Assembly: GCA_018136815.1 (NCBI GenBank) | Contig: CM030934.1 | Location: 3,870,710-3,934,709, forward strand | Reading direction: 5' to 3' | Source: Isochrysis galbana | Taxonomy: Eukaryota > Haptophyta > Isochrysidales > Isochrysidaceae | DNA: 64,000 nucleotides | Part shown: in pieces, positions 52,317-64,000 of the stretch | Numbering within the stretch: the first letter of the stretch is position 1 | Layout: every line of letters begins with the position of its first letter | Notes under the pieces: model-generated | Database searches by the model: none | What the model was told of the DNA's origin: nothing | Seen by the model: only the letters and a program-made list of their open reading frames with translations | Program-made: the position numbers and the translations under genes

Positions 52317-55300
52317 CTAATCGGCCGTATTTGTGGCGCTGCGGATGAGCTGCTCGTCCATGTTGCGTTCATGTTGCAGACCGTCCAATGTGCGCTCGCC
52401 GTGCGGCCCCTCGAGCACAAGCCGGTGAACCACCACTTCGTGTTGTTGGCCGGAGCGCCGCACCCGTCCTATTGACTGCTGCTCTTTGCCAACTGCAGCG
52501 ATCACTTTCTCGCCATTCTTGGCGGCGAGGCCGAGGGGCGCAAAGAGCACCACATGATGGCAGCCATGCTGCAAATTGAGCCCGGCGCCGTCTTCGTACG
52601 AGAGGAGGAGTACGCGGCATCTGCGCCGGTAGGTCTCCTCATTTGGAGGCTCGTCGAACTCGAGGACAAGCTGCGCAGCCCGCTCTTGACCATCACCCGG
52701 CCGTACTACTTCCGTTGGCAGCGGCAGCGCAGTGACCGCCTCGGCTGCGGCGTCAAAGCCACGTGCTGGAGCGAAGACTAGCACCTTCGCGAGCGGCTCC
52801 ACTTGGTGGATCTGCCGCACGCACTCGGCGAGCCCTGCGCAGCGCTCACTTGCCTCGGCTGCGGCTTGTAGCAAACCAAGCCACTTGTCCTCCTCGATGA
52901 GCTCAGGTTCGGGGCAGAGCGAGCTGCTCGCATCCCGGGCGCAGAGGCGCTCGTAACGTGAATCCTGGCCGAGGCGGACGGGTAGTAGCAGTGTGCGGCA
53001 TGGGATGGCTTCATCGACGACGTTGCGCCGCGCGGCGAGGCTAACGAATTCGCGCGCGCTGCGCACCGTCTGCGCGAGGTACAGCCGCGAGGGTACGGCG
53101 TCGTGGTAGCGCAGGAAGAGATCGCGGCCAGAGGCGCGCTCGATGGTCCGCCAATGGTTGGAGGCTCCCGTAACGTAGGTCCCAGCGCAGAGTGACGCGA
53201 GCTCTGTAATGCGCGCCACCGAGCTGAGGAGCGGAGTACCCGTCAGCCCGAAGGTACTGCGCTGCGAGAGCAGCGGCCGTGCTGCGACCTCAGGTGTCGC
53301 GATGCCGAGCAGCTCGCGCACTGCGCACGAGGAGCGCTTTGAGGACATGGCCGCCTCGTCGGCGTCATCTGTGCCCATGCACAGCGGTTCGTGGCATTCG
53401 TCCACGATAACGCGGCGCCAGATGAAGTATTCGATCGGCACGCCGCGCGTGTCATCCTTGAAGCGGCGCGCCCGGAGCGCGGGCAGCGCCATGCGTAGGT
53501 AGGAGTGCGAGAAGGCGGCCGCGGCCTCGCGGTCCTCCTGGCGACCACGTGTCTTGCCGTAGGGGTCGCGCGAGCTCGCAGAGATCCACACGCCGTAGAT
53601 GATGGTCTCCGAGTCGCCGCCGCCGGCCTCGCGGTTCTTGTTGCGTCTATGGAGGAGCGGTGGCAGCTCGGCGCCAGTGAGAGAAGTGAGCTGCTCGAGG
53701 TAGGTGTCCCGGCGCGCGTCAAGCGCGTGTGTCAGCTCGCTCTTCTCGTGTTCGCTCAGCCCGGCGAGCCGCTCCTGGGCGCGCCGTGTTTCCTTGGCTG
53801 CCTCCTTGGAGCTAGCTGAGGCGCCCTCCTCGGCCGCCTTAGCGAATTTGGCGGCCTTGCCTTCGCAGCCGAGCAAATCGGAGACGATGAGCACCACGTC
53901 CGCCTCGCGAAGCTGCTGGTACGTGATCTCTTGCAGATGGGCGGCACTTTCGATACGCCGCGTGAGTAGCTTGCCACCAGAGAAGCGCCGAATCTCCTCC
54001 TCCCATTGCCGGATGATAAGAGGGGGTACGACGATGAGCGTTGCGCGGCTAAGCCGAGGCGAGGCCTTGGTCAGCTTGATTTTCCGCGCTGTCTGTATAT
54101 CGGCGGCGATAAGCGCGATGACGGTCACCGTCTTGCCCGCACCTAGGGCGTCGGCTAGCACGCCACCGCGGAGTGGGCTAGAGATGCCCGCCTTGGCTTG
54201 AAGCTGCCAGCCAATGCCGGGCAGCTGCGCGTCGCAATAATCACGCTCGTCGAAGTGGACGTCGCCCTCTTCGATGGCCTGCATCCAGCGTAGGACAGCT
54301 AGCTGGCGCGGGTAGAGCTGCAGGCCCTCGGCCCACACCGCCGCCGGCGGCTGTTTTGCCTGCGGCTCACCCTTGCTTGAGCTGATTGGGAAGTTGAGCT
54401 CGTACGCCGAGTCGAGCCGCATGCCCACCTGCCATTCAACAGCGAGTGCCACCTTGGTCTTGGACTCGAGCGCGCGCCCACGCAGCAACTTCTCGGCGGC
54501 ACGGTGGCCCGCCACCTCGATCTGCGGCCGCACCTCCACCTTGCCTCCGCTGCGCAGCTGAACCAGCCATGCGGGTGGCCGCTCCGACATGCGCTTCTCA
54601 TACTCGTTCGACTCCACGGCGTCGTAAACGCGTCGCCCCTCAACCCATTTTTCGAGCGGCCGGCGGGGCGCGCTCCACTGGCACTCGCCCCAGCCTAAGA
54701 CCGCCACGCGCGGCGCAGTTGCAATGCCGCTCTCCGTCTCGAATACCAGGCGGAGCAGCGGCGACGCGAGCGACTCGGCGAGGCGCCGCTCTGCGAGCGT
54801 GGACGAGGCGGCTAGGATGGATAGCGAGCCGTCGGCACCCGAGTGTTCGCCCAGCTTGCGCATCGTGAGCGCCGGCATTCCCTGCACCACGAAAGTGGGG
54901 AACGTGCCGGCGTCCTGCTTCTCCTTGGACGCAGCCGGGCCGCCCTTGGGCCGGAGCAGCTGGATGCGCCGCGACGGCGTCCACTCCAGCAGCCGCGCGC
55001 TGACCCGGACGACCCTGTCATCTAGTGGCGAGCCCTTGCGCTTCTTGCGCGCCCTGGGGTCCGACTGTCTGGTAGGGGCGCTGCCGGCCCGATTGGCGGC
55101 CCGCTGGCCTAGCTCGTGCAGCCACTCGAGCACCGGCTGGTCCTCGCGAAAAAGGAGCTCGGCCACATGATGTGCACGCCCGTCATGGTAGGTTGGCGAG
55201 GAGGAGAAGACGAGCCGGTCGGGGCCGGTGCGGTCAACGTCAGGGTCCACGAACAGCCACATGGGCAGCATTGCGGGTTCGTCGCGCTTCCAAAGCGCGC

Positions 55301-58300
55301 CAAACGCTATCGAGCCACGACAAGGCTGACGGCAATAGGTGCCGTCCACCGAGGCATCGCCACGCACGCGAAGCGTGTTGGCCCAGACCTCGGCCTCGAA
55401 GTCGATCAGGCCCATCTCGGAGCGGTACGAGCGCGAGGTGTCGCCGAGAGCCGGCTCGAAGTCGAGCACAACTTTGCGCTCTTGGGGAACTTCCCACGCG
55501 CCGCTGACGTCACGTACCGGGCCGTCGGTACAGGCGAGCAGACGGGCAGCAGGCTGCAACGGGCCGCGCTGGCCGGTGCTCAGGTCAAAGACGACGGCGC
55601 GCAGGCCGTGGCCGCTGGAGCCGAGGCGGCCAATGTGGACAGCGATCACGGCGACCGCCGCTGTCATCGAGTAGGCGATGTACCGCAACGAGAAGTGGTC
55701 GCGCTCGCGTTCGATACGCGAGAGGCGGAAGAGTTGCGTGCCGATGCCGGGCGCTATGTCCGCCTCGGAGAAGCGCATGGCATCGGGTAGCGTGCGCCGA
55801 AGAATCTTCTCGAAGTCATCCAGCGCGGTGGCCGGGTCATCACGCGCCTCGAAGCGGTTGCCCTGCGGGTGCAGCTTGCGCATGCTGTGCGTCTCGAGCT
55901 GGAGCATCGCGCAGCACATGCCACACGCGCTAAGCAGGCAGCACTCGCACCGCTCCATCGCGTGCCGCGAGACCTCACCGCTCGACTCGCAAGTGCAGAG
56001 GACCGAGCAGCGCTCCGCGTGGCGTGCAAGCGGGCATAAACAGGCGGCGAGGCTGAACGGCTCGAACGCACTACACGGCGAGTTTGTCTCGGGCGCTTCC
56101 GCAGACAGCGTCGCGCGCGGCGGCGGCGGCGGGAGGCCCGACTCGCCAGCCGCGCGTCGTTGCGCATAGGGCTGGATACAGAAGGCGGCGAGCAGGCAGG
56201 CGGAGACGACAGGCATGCTCATTGCGTTGCCGGCCAAGTCGGAGAGCTGCACTTCGGACTCGCCGCCCAAGAGCAGCTGATCAGCCGGGATGCCCGAGAG
56301 GAGCAGCTTCTCGTACCCGGAGATCTCGCGACCGCGCCGCGTGTGGAACATCATGCCGCCCGGCGTAAGGCAACCGGTGATTCCCGGCCGGTTTATGGCA
56401 TCCGTCATGTGCACGTTCTGCGACAGGTCTATCAGAACGTTGTGGTGGAGCAGGTCGACGCCCGCTTCGGCGTTCTTGACCGCCACCACATCCAAGTGGT
56501 CGAAGGAGTGCTGCGCCCAATACGCAACGATGTCTTGCATCCAGATGTGCGAGAGCAGCGAGGGCGGTCGCTCGGGCCCCCAGCGGGTGAGCGGCCGCGC
56601 GCGTACGGGCATGTTGGCGCCCAGCTTCTGCGCGTCCCGCACCGACTTACGCGCACGGTCGCGCTGCGTGAGCAGGTGCACGCAATTTCGGTAACCTGTG
56701 CGAATTTAGCAAGTGAATGGGGCGGGGGTTGTGGGGAAGGAGGAGGGTGCCGCACGGAAGTGCCGTGAGCACATGAGCGCACTGCGGTGGAAGGGCGAGC
56801 ACGCACGCCTCACCCAGGTTGTACCTCGTATCAGCGTCCTTGTGCGTCGTGTAGTAGTCGACGCCGTACTGCTCAGGCGCCAGCCGGAGCGCGATTGGCG
56901 AGCGCAGCACGTCGCGAAAGCGGCGGATGCGGTCGCTGCTATCGGGCAGCAGGAAGGCCTCGACCGGGTGGTCGAGCTCCGTCTCTTGGAGCTTGACCAG
57001 TTCCGCCCACAAGTCGCCCACCTCGGCCTCGCGCAGCGCCCCGAATGTGCCTTCCTTCCAGGCGAGCAGGTAGCCGCGGTTGCGAGTGTGCGGCAGTCCG
57101 AATAGCTTTGTGTCCACCTTGTGGAGGCGAGCGTGGTACTTGACGGGGAGCTCGAAGAGGAGTTCATCATCCCCCTCAAACGAGAGGCCGAGTCGGCGAA
57201 CAAGCGCCTTGAGGTCGATCTGCTGGCCCTCCTTTAGATCAAGCTCGCGGAGCGCCTTTGCTTGCAGCAGCACTTCGCCAGTGCCCTTGGTCCAGTACGC
57301 GCGCAGCACGGCTCCAAGCCGCAGACCCACTTTTGTCTCAACCTCTTCGACGACGATCCGGCCTTTGGTGAGCTTCAGCACCGTCCGCGTCTGATCGTCC
57401 TTCTCCTTGGCGCTGCCGCCGCCCTTCTGCGCGCTCGCAAAGTTGGCCATCGCCGCCTTTAGGCCGACGCGGCCAGTGATGTAGGAGGCCATCTTCTTCC
57501 ACGGCGCACCCTGCACGTTCTCAAGAAGGAGCAAGTCATGCTGTAGCGCAAAGAGAAGATCGATGCACGCAACAAAGGTCTCGCCCGAGGTGCCCATGTC
57601 CTCGATGTCCTTTTTCGCTCCGGTCGCGCGCTTGCGCGCCGAGAAGTCCTTGCAGCTTGTGCCGGCGACGAGCACGGAGAGGTGGCCGCCACGTGGCCTT
57701 GGGATCTCGCGCTGGCCGCCGAAACTAGTGGTCGCTGCACCAGTCTTGCCGGCAGCCGACGCCTCTGCCGCGCGCATGGCGAGCTCGACCACGTCGCTGA
57801 AGATGACCACGTTGAAGTTGCGCGCAATATACGCTTGCTTGAAGGGCTCCGACTCGCAGCTCATCACGTGGTCCACGCCAAATTCGAGGCTAGCTGCTGC
57901 GAGCTCCGGCGCGAGCTCCTTGCGCGCCAGTTCAAGCGCAATGGCCGGCGCGTCAGTGCCCGAGCAGACGGTGTATAGCGCCACAGGAGGCAGTTGGCGC
58001 CGCGCGAGCGCATCTTGCAGTAGTGGCTGCATCTTCCTCGCCTGTGACTTGACGATGTGCGCCACGCCACGGTCGTTGATATCGAACGGGTCATCAAAGT
58101 AGGCCGCCTGGTGGTTGCGGTTTGACGCTTGCACAAGGTGGCCGCGCCGTGAGCGCAACTCGCGCTCACGGCTGAAGCCCGGCCGCTCAGCGGGCGTCTT
58201 CCACGCAGGCGCAGGCGGGTTGGCTTGGATCGCCAGCCATTCCTCATGCTCGGCCGCCTTCTCCGTCCGAGTAAGGTTCTCGACTCCCGCGCTCGGCAGC

Positions 58301-59355
58301 CGCTTCACCTTGGGCTCGCGCTTTCCCTTGCCCCTCGTGCCACGCCTGCGCGTTGGCACGCCATCATCCGAGGCCGAGCCGGCGGACGCCGATGCCTCCT
58401 GATCATCCTCGCCACCGCTGCCGCAAAACTCGTCGTCGTTGTGCTCAGAGCGCCCTGCCGGCTTGCGCTTGCGCCGCGCGGCCGGCCGGAAGCCTCGCCG
58501 CTCGTCCTCGGACGAAGTGAGCCCGTCCGCGGAGTCGCGTAAGAGGTCGGCGATGCTCGCCCTGCGCCGTGCCGCTCCGCGCTCCGCCGCCGCGCGCCGC
58601 GGCCGGCCGCGAGACAAGGGCTCATCCTCTGGCGCCGGAGCTTGCGGCGACGCTGCGGGTGGCTCCCCCAATCCGGCCTCCTTCTCCTCGGCGAAAGGTT
58701 CATCCGCACAGGCCTCGCCTTCCTCAGAGCGCAACCCTCCGCTGCGTGCAGCGGGCCGCTTTGTCGGCCGCTCGGCCGAGAGATTGTCCGGCCCAGCCGA
58801 ACGCGCCGAGCCCCTCCTGACCCTGCCGCCGTGCTCACGCCCTGGCCTGTCGTCGCACGCCGAGTCGCTCGCCTCCTCCTCCTCGGCGGGTGGCGGCAGC
58901 TCACGCTCATCGCTCCTCTCGCGCTCAGCACTTGGCTCCACTCTTTGCCGGCCGGCCGCACCCCGCTCACCCTGCTTGACCGCCCGAGCCCTCGAGCGCC
59001 CGCCGGCCCTATCCTCGCCGGCGGCCAAGCCCTCCTCCTCCAGCCCCCCGCCCGGCTCGTGCTCAATCCCCCTTGCCCTTCTCCATCTGTCTGCCTTCCT
59101 CTCGTCTGTGGTGCTCCACGGAAGGTGTGTGCCCTTGGGCGCTGTGAGGCGGGTGAAGGAGTCGTCGAAGGGGAAGAGCGTAACCTCATTTGATCTTAGT
59201 TCATGAAGCTCGAGGAGAGCCGGCTCGCCTGCCCTCTCTGGAGGGAGGAGAGAGGAAGAGAGAGCGCGATGCCAGCAGGGGGAGGAGAAGAATTCGAGCG
59301 GGGTGCCAGTGCGGGGCAGCGGTGGCAGTGATTGCGCGGAGGGCGGGGAGGACAT
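52317..59355 (-). CDS. DNMT5: DNMT5: cytosine-5 DNA methyltransferase fused to SNF2-type ATPase, two exons
   Basis: Exon 1 59355-56814 and exon 2 56695-52317 join (donor G|GTGAGG, acceptor CGCACAG, 118-bp intron, phase 1) to about 2306 residues. The splice restores TRYNLG-YRNCVHLL inside the methyltransferase. Residues 1-400 are charged and disordered. The C5-MTase has motif I YTVCSGTDAPAIAL (about 458), the catalytic Cys in VAGTSCKDFS (about 565), LLLENV (about 610), LPHTRNRGYL (about 755), and motif X DLAGNAMSMPVVSAC (about 997). A Cys-rich, RING-like region (about 1040-1120; MERCECCLLSACGMCC) separates it from the SNF2 ATPase: Walker A LADALGAGKT (about 1696), VIVDECHE (about 1945), FGLTGTPL and SIGRVRRSGQ (about 2256). 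DNMT5 enzymes maintain CG methylation using ATP in the nucleus. No chromodomain was seen. Confidence 0.92.
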
Positions 59356-59856
59356 TCAGGTGTGCGCGGGGGCGGGGGGGGAGAGGGGGTGCAGGTTGGG
59401 GCTGGGGCTGGGGGAGGTTGGAGAGGAGGGGGGGGGGGAAGGGGCTGGCGAGGGGCAGAGGAGGGCAGACGATTCAGAGGGAAAACGGAGACGTTGAGAG
59501 AAGAGAGGAGCGGTGCGACAAGTGGCGGGAAGAGAGAGGTGGTCGCGCGAGACGAGAGAGAGCGAAGATGAGAACTAGAGTAGAGTATGGGGAGGCGGCG
59601 GGAGAGATGGGGCCGCCGAGTACTTTTAAAAGATTAAGACCGTGGAATGGACACGATGACACCGAGCGGCGGTATATAAAGTACTCTAATACTACTATGC
59701 CTCAATCAGCTGCCCCCCCCCCCCCCCCTTTGTGCGCGGAGCGATCCGCCGATTGCGTGGGGGCGCCCCGGCCCTGTTCCCCGGCGCACCCTACCTTACC
59801 AGCCCTTGAGTAGAATTTGTGGAAAACCTGTCACAAATTACTTTTTAGGGCGGTCA
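59356..59856. promoter_or_regulatory. Upstream region of DNMT5, G/A-rich
   Basis: GA- and G-rich sequence that should hold the minus-strand promoter. A TATA-like motif read from the minus strand (GAGTACTTTATATACC) lies at 59671-59686. Poly-C at 59715-59728. A LINE is inserted about 500 bp upstream of the start codon. Confidence 0.4.
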
Positions 59857-62131
59857 AACTAAGTTTATACTTAGACGCGATGGAGCGCGCCGCCGCGACT
59901 CCCCTCTCCTTCGGGCCCCCCGCCGAGGGCGCCCCACCAGCGACCATGGAGCAGCCGCTATCGAAGCGGCGGCCTCCGACCACCTACCACTGCTAGCCGT
60001 GTTCGAGACGCCGTGCTACAAGCCAAACCGCAACTACGACCTGCCCATCGACGCAGAGATTATCCGAGAAGACGGAGCCGCGAGGGCGGTGGAACTCCTC
60101 TTCCGTAGGGCACAAAGCAACGCGCGTGGAGGCGGTGATCTAGCCGAGGAATGGGCGAGCGCAAAAGCGCTCGTGGCCACCTTCCTCAGGGAAGAAACGC
60201 GGGCCCGAAGAACGCCCACTATCCAATCTACACTGGAAAAAACAATCGCGACGCTTAACATAAAACTCATCAAGAAGGGGCCAGACGCAGATCTCACGAG
60301 GGAGATCGCAGAAACCAACCGCAAACTGGCGGACGAACGCGGCAAGACGCCCCTAAGACACCTCCCCATATACGCCAATCTCCGACGAGAAGACCTCCAC
60401 TCTAGAGAATTCTTCAGAAAACTCAGACAACAAAAATGGAATGGAAACATCAAAGAATTATACAAGACCTATGACTGGAACAACCCCAAACACGCCGACC
60501 AATCTACGACCACGACCGATGACGGCATCCGAAGAGAATTCAGAAGGTACTACGCCTGGCTGTACTCTCCCAAGGAATCGAGGCGAGAACCCGAACTGGA
60601 AATTACTCTAGCCGACAGGCCCCTCACCGAATCCGACAAACGCCGATTGGAGGGGCGCATCACTGTAGACGAGACCACTCAGGCCATTCGAGAAATAGGC
60701 CCAGGCAAAAGCGCGGGCCCGGACGGGATTCCGGCGGAAGTATACAAGGCTCACGAAAAACTAGTTGCACCGATCCTAACAGACCTCTACAACCAAACTT
60801 TCGACACAGGCCTAATCCCATACACTATGAGGGAGGGAGATATCATCCTACTTTACAAAAAAGGAGACGCACGCGACCCTAGAAACTATAGGCCCATAAC
60901 ACTACTACAGAGCGACTACAAGATACTAGCCAAAATACTAACCAATAGGCTAAGCAAAGTAATTGGGAACATTATATCCGACAATCAACTAGGCTTCGTG
61001 CCTAGAAGATTGATCAGCGAAGCCACCCACCTTCTGCAACTGACAAGGGCATACCTCGACGAAACAGGCGAGCCAGGCCTCCTCCTAGCACTCGACTGGG
61101 AAAAAGCTTTTGACAGAGTCATCTGGGAGTTCTACCACCTGGCCCTCCGCCTCCTCAATTTCGGGCCCGACTTCCAGCACCTGGCACAAGCACTTACAAG
61201 CGAGGCGGCAAGACCCGTCCGCACGATAAAAATCAACGGGGGCCGAAGCTACCCCTTCACGATAGGGAGTGGGATGCCCCAAGGATGCCCCCTCTCGCCG
61301 CTCACCTTCCTCCTTACGACGGAAGCTCTCACCCGCGCCATAAACAGCGACCCCGACATACAAGGGGTTAACCTCAACGGGTATGAACTGAAGATTAGCC
61401 AGTTCGCCGACGACACGGCGCTCATCACGAGCGACTACACAAGCCTGAAGCGGGCCCTAATGTGGGTGCGGACGCACGAACGAGCCACGGGGGGCAAAAC
61501 AAACGAAGCCAAATTTCAAGGAATCCGAATGGGCTCGCAAAGGCTACGCAAGCCGCCGTGGGACATGCGTAAATACAACTGGATAGAGAACGATCAATAC
61601 CTCACCATACTAGGCGTCCCGCTAGGAGCCCCGGAAGCCCTCAAGCCCTTCTGGAAGAAACTCGCAGACAAAGTAGACAGCAAAACAGCCAGATTGGCGC
61701 CGATTACGCGACACATGACCATATTCGGTAGGACCAACATAGCGAACTTTATAATATACGGCACACCACGCTACTGGATGCAAACGTTGTCAGCCCCTAC
61801 TTGGTTCCACGGGAGAATCCAAAAAGCGGCGGACAAAATTCTATGGGAGAGCCCTTACACAGGCAAAATCACGAAGTGGGTGAGGCACCCACAATACCCC
61901 GTACACGACGCGGAGTGCGCATCACGAACAATGGGGATCGGCCTCCTCCACTGGACAACGCACGTGAGAGCTCTACAAACAAAATGGATACTAAACTACC
62001 TCAACGCAAGAAAAGCTATTTGGAAGCATGCGCTCGACGCGTGGTTCTGCCGGACTGGACTCGGCCGCGGGGCAGTCCTATCGGGAGGACGGGCTTGGGC
62101 GAGGGCGAGCGCGACGACGGAGCGGACATAA
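59857..62131 (+). mobile_element. LINE (non-LTR retrotransposon) with reverse transcriptase, internally deleted
   Basis: The 5' leader AACTAAGTTTATACTTAGAC and MERAAATPLSFGPPAEG start run to about 59965. They then join, at a short GAAGCGGCGGCC overlap, the very end of the endonuclease (ASDHLPLLAVFETPCYKPN). A single open frame follows for about 700 codons. The RT reads GDIILLYKKGDARDPRNYRP, LLALDWEKAFDRVIWEF, GSGMPQGCPLSPLTFLL and ISQFADDTALITSD (about 61395-61436). After 62040 the sequence turns GC-rich and loses the element. The endonuclease body and the C-terminal zinc knuckle are missing, so this copy cannot move alone. The RT frame is undamaged, implying a recent insertion. Confidence 0.9.
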
Positions 62132-62441
62132 CTGGGCGGATCGGGTTGGATAGGCTGGGGCTTGGGGATTGGTGAGGTTTGGTATTGAGGTAGTGTTGAG
62201 AACGAGGGACGAGAACGGGAACGAGAACGAGAACGAGAGCGACGAACGAAGAACGACAGACGACAGACGGCTAGGGGCCGACGGACCGACGAGATGACAC
62301 TACACTCACGTCAACACTCTCCACACTAACGTATCCTTATCACGGAACGCACAGGAACCCGCTGGCAGACCGAACAAGGAAGAGAATGCCGACAAGAGAG
62401 CGACGGGGCGACGGACGATCCGACGGGGGCGACAGTTACGC
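62132..62441. other. Low-complexity GAACGA-rich region
   Basis: GAACGAGAACG-type repeats (62200-62260), the reverse complement of the style of repeat at 43960-44130. It may be the interior of an inverted LTR element. No gene. Confidence 0.4.
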
Positions 62442-62813
62442 ACAGGAATAAGGAGGGAATCTTTGGAAAACCCTTAAGTGATTTGATGAAGACCGAAGTA
62501 AAATAGCGCCACGGTATAATCCAACGGCCAACACCTGAGGGGGAATCAGGGTCACACAAGGGGGCGGTTCCTTGCACCGGCGATACCTGAACGCGCACCT
62601 TAGCCTAAAAACGCGAGGAGCACGCAAGGAGGTAAGCCAGGTGAGGGGCAAGCAGGCGACAAGGGAGGCGACAAAGGAGGCGAGGGCAACAAGGGCGAAT
62701 GGCGAATGGGCGAATGTAGGATCCTGCAACGGTGACTCGTGGCTAGCCTGCAAGGAGGGAACATAGAAACGCAAACAACTTCTAAAACAAAAAGGTCGAT
62801 CGCGGATGCGACA
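62442..62813 (-). mobile_element. Inverted LTR plus leader, same family as 38400
   Basis: On the minus strand an LTR begins at 62813 with TGTCGCATCCGCGATCGACC and matches 38400-38693 closely with small indels. It is followed by the TGGCGCTATTTTACTTCGG primer-site-like sequence (62511-62493) and about 50 bp of leader also present at 17607-17694. No coding region follows. Confidence 0.8.
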
Positions 62814-63664
62814 GTTTAGAGCCAGGAACCAGGAACCAGGAAGGACACCCCTACCAGGAATCGGACCCCCACCCCTCCATCTGCTGTCGCGAGTCGCGAG
62901 AGAGGTCCACGCACGCGCACCACAGCTCAAAAATGTAAAATGTGGCGCAACCCCAGACTTTTTGGCTGTGGTTGTGTCGCCCTCAGGCCATCCCTAGCAG
63001 ACCTAGCCTTGGGGAGCCTCAGAAAAATACCGTCAGGGGAGGGGGAAGAAGGACATTCCAGTCAACCAGTCAAGGAATTGACCGGGTACCTGGGACTACT
63101 AGACAACGGCGCGTGAGCTCCATCAACTCTCTCATCACACCGCCGAAACGCACCGTCGGCTCGCCCGCCGCCATCCTCACCTCATCACCCGCTTCTTTCT
63201 GTGTGCCTTACCACTCATCAGCGGTCTCGCCGTCGTATTCTCTCTCTCTCCCTCCACGAGAGTTCTCTCCCTCTCCCTCCCTCTCTCTCTGCCCTCTGTT
63301 TACATGGTTTGGAGAGTGGAATATTCTGGATGATGCTGCGAGTCAAGTACCCGCCGAGAGAGCCGTCGGCAGGAGGTCCACCGCGGAATCCACACTGGTC
63401 AATCAAATCACCACCGCAGTCTCTATTCTCTCTGCCCCCCCCACCCTTCCTCCTCATCGAGAGCCCCCCCCCCCCCCCCCGCTCTCGTCCTCTAGTACGG
63501 GGTGCATACTACTTCCGCCTACAACATCGGTGATTTGGTATTCCTGCAGACCGAGCCTCCCTTCCCCCAGAAATCATCGCGTAAACGGTCGTTTCATTCC
63601 ACTGGACAGCGGTGCCCCTGCCGGACACATAAGATTCCCTCCCCCCCCCCCTCCGCCCCCCCCC
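62814..63664. other. Intergenic, 5' flank of the next gene
   Basis: A short CCAGGAA tandem repeat (62822-62841), CT-rich stretches (63237-63297) and poly-C runs (63466-63480, 63641-63664). No gene was recognised. Confidence 0.5.
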
Positions 63665-64000
63665 ATGCCGCCCGCACGGGCACCCAGCCTCCTCCTCTTC
63701 CGCCCCTTACCGCTGGTCTCCAGCCGGCTTACAGCGCGTCACGTGGGCTCACGCCTCCTTTCTCGTACTTTCTCCGCCTCCTCCGCCGTCGACTCCCCCT
63801 CCTCCCCTTCCACTTCCTTGTCTTCCTCCGCCTCCTCCTCCTCGAGGGAGAAAGACCCGTACGCCATCCACAGTGAGAACGACCTCGATGCTGTGCTCGA
63901 GCGTGTCGAGCAGGCGCACAGGCACTTCTCCAGCTTCTCTCAGGCACAGGTGGACCACATCTTCCACGAGGTCGCTCTCGCCACGTCCAAGGCAAGGGTG
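63665..64000 (+). CDS. adhE: Bifunctional aldehyde/alcohol dehydrogenase (AdhE), N-terminal part
   Basis: The ATG at 63665 opens a frame that runs off the window (112 codons seen). Residues 1-75 form an Arg/Ser-rich, acid-poor presequence (LVSSRLTARHVGSRLLSRTF) typical of mitochondrial targeting, then a Ser run. The start of the aldehyde dehydrogenase domain follows: ENDLDAVLERVEQAQRHFSS, FSQAQVDHIFHEVALATSKA. This matches the AdhE opening helix, in which AQ...FSQEQVD is highly conserved. AdhE converts acetyl-CoA to ethanol in fermentation and occurs in mitochondria of some algae. The assignment rests on about 45 residues. Confidence 0.75.
   Translation, partial: MPPARAPSLLLFRPLPLVSSRLTARHVGSRLLSRTFSASSAVDSPSSPSTSLSSSASSSSREKDPYAIHSENDLDAVLERVEQAHRHFSSFSQAQVDHIFHEVALATSKARV

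Noticed and set aside
56647-56820. Separate DNA methyltransferase and helicase genes
   Set aside because: The second frame opens with methyltransferase motif X, and a GT-AG intron joins both in frame, so they form one gene.

Overview
This is a eukaryotic nuclear contig with one 100-N assembly gap. The best fit is a microalga with a red-type secondary plastid, most likely a haptophyte; that is an inference. Four things point that way. A plastid-targeted membrane protein carries a signal peptide followed by an SFVAP-like (ASAFAP-type) cleavage motif. A thylakoid-lumen-type FKBP has a twin-arginine presequence. A DNMT5-type methyltransferase-helicase is present, a family known from several algal lineages. 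Two of the introns I resolved are GC-AG rather than GT-AG. Base composition is GC-rich with long GA/CT, G-run and minisatellite tracts.

Layout, left to right. 0-2.5 kb: the end of a membrane-anchored Cys-rich protein (minus), an FkbM methyltransferase exon, and repeats. 2.5-6.4 kb: an aldo/keto-reductase-fold protein (minus) divergent from a TTC38-like TPR protein (plus). 6.4-14 kb: repeats, a probably myristoylated Tudor-like protein (minus), a four-exon lumenal FKBP, a broken trypsin-like exon and a RING-H2 protein. 15.9-21 kb: a plastid DUF2214 protein, hAT and LINE relics, and an MsrB-like reductase. 22-25.5 kb: a young miniature LTR retroelement, a cytochrome-b561 gene fragment, AT-rich broken ORFs and a partial LTR. 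26.5-36.2 kb: a small complex-I-like subunit, a very large Q/H-rich Tudor protein interrupted by the gap, and a GT31-like glycosyltransferase. 38.2-44.7 kb: a Ty3/gypsy chromovirus. 46.3-49.6 kb: a six-exon secreted/transmembrane protein with two C2 domains. 50.4-51.4 kb: a LINE 5' half joined to a second cytochrome-b561 fragment. 52.3-59.4 kb: DNMT5 as a single two-exon gene of about 2306 codons. 59.9-62.8 kb: a LINE with RT and an inverted LTR. Right edge: the start of a probably mitochondrial AdhE.

The genes do not form an operon-like unit. The main theme is mobile DNA (LINE, chromovirus, hAT, miniature LTR element) beside chromatin genes (DNMT5, Tudor protein). The strongest candidate for something new is at 22079-23649: two apparently identical 753-bp LTRs with TG...CA ends, a 5-bp target duplication, only 65 bp of interior, and tRNA-type A- and B-box promoter matches inside each LTR. 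Its LTR start and polypurine tract match those beside the chromovirus. All splice models are read by eye from the sequence and have not been checked against transcripts.
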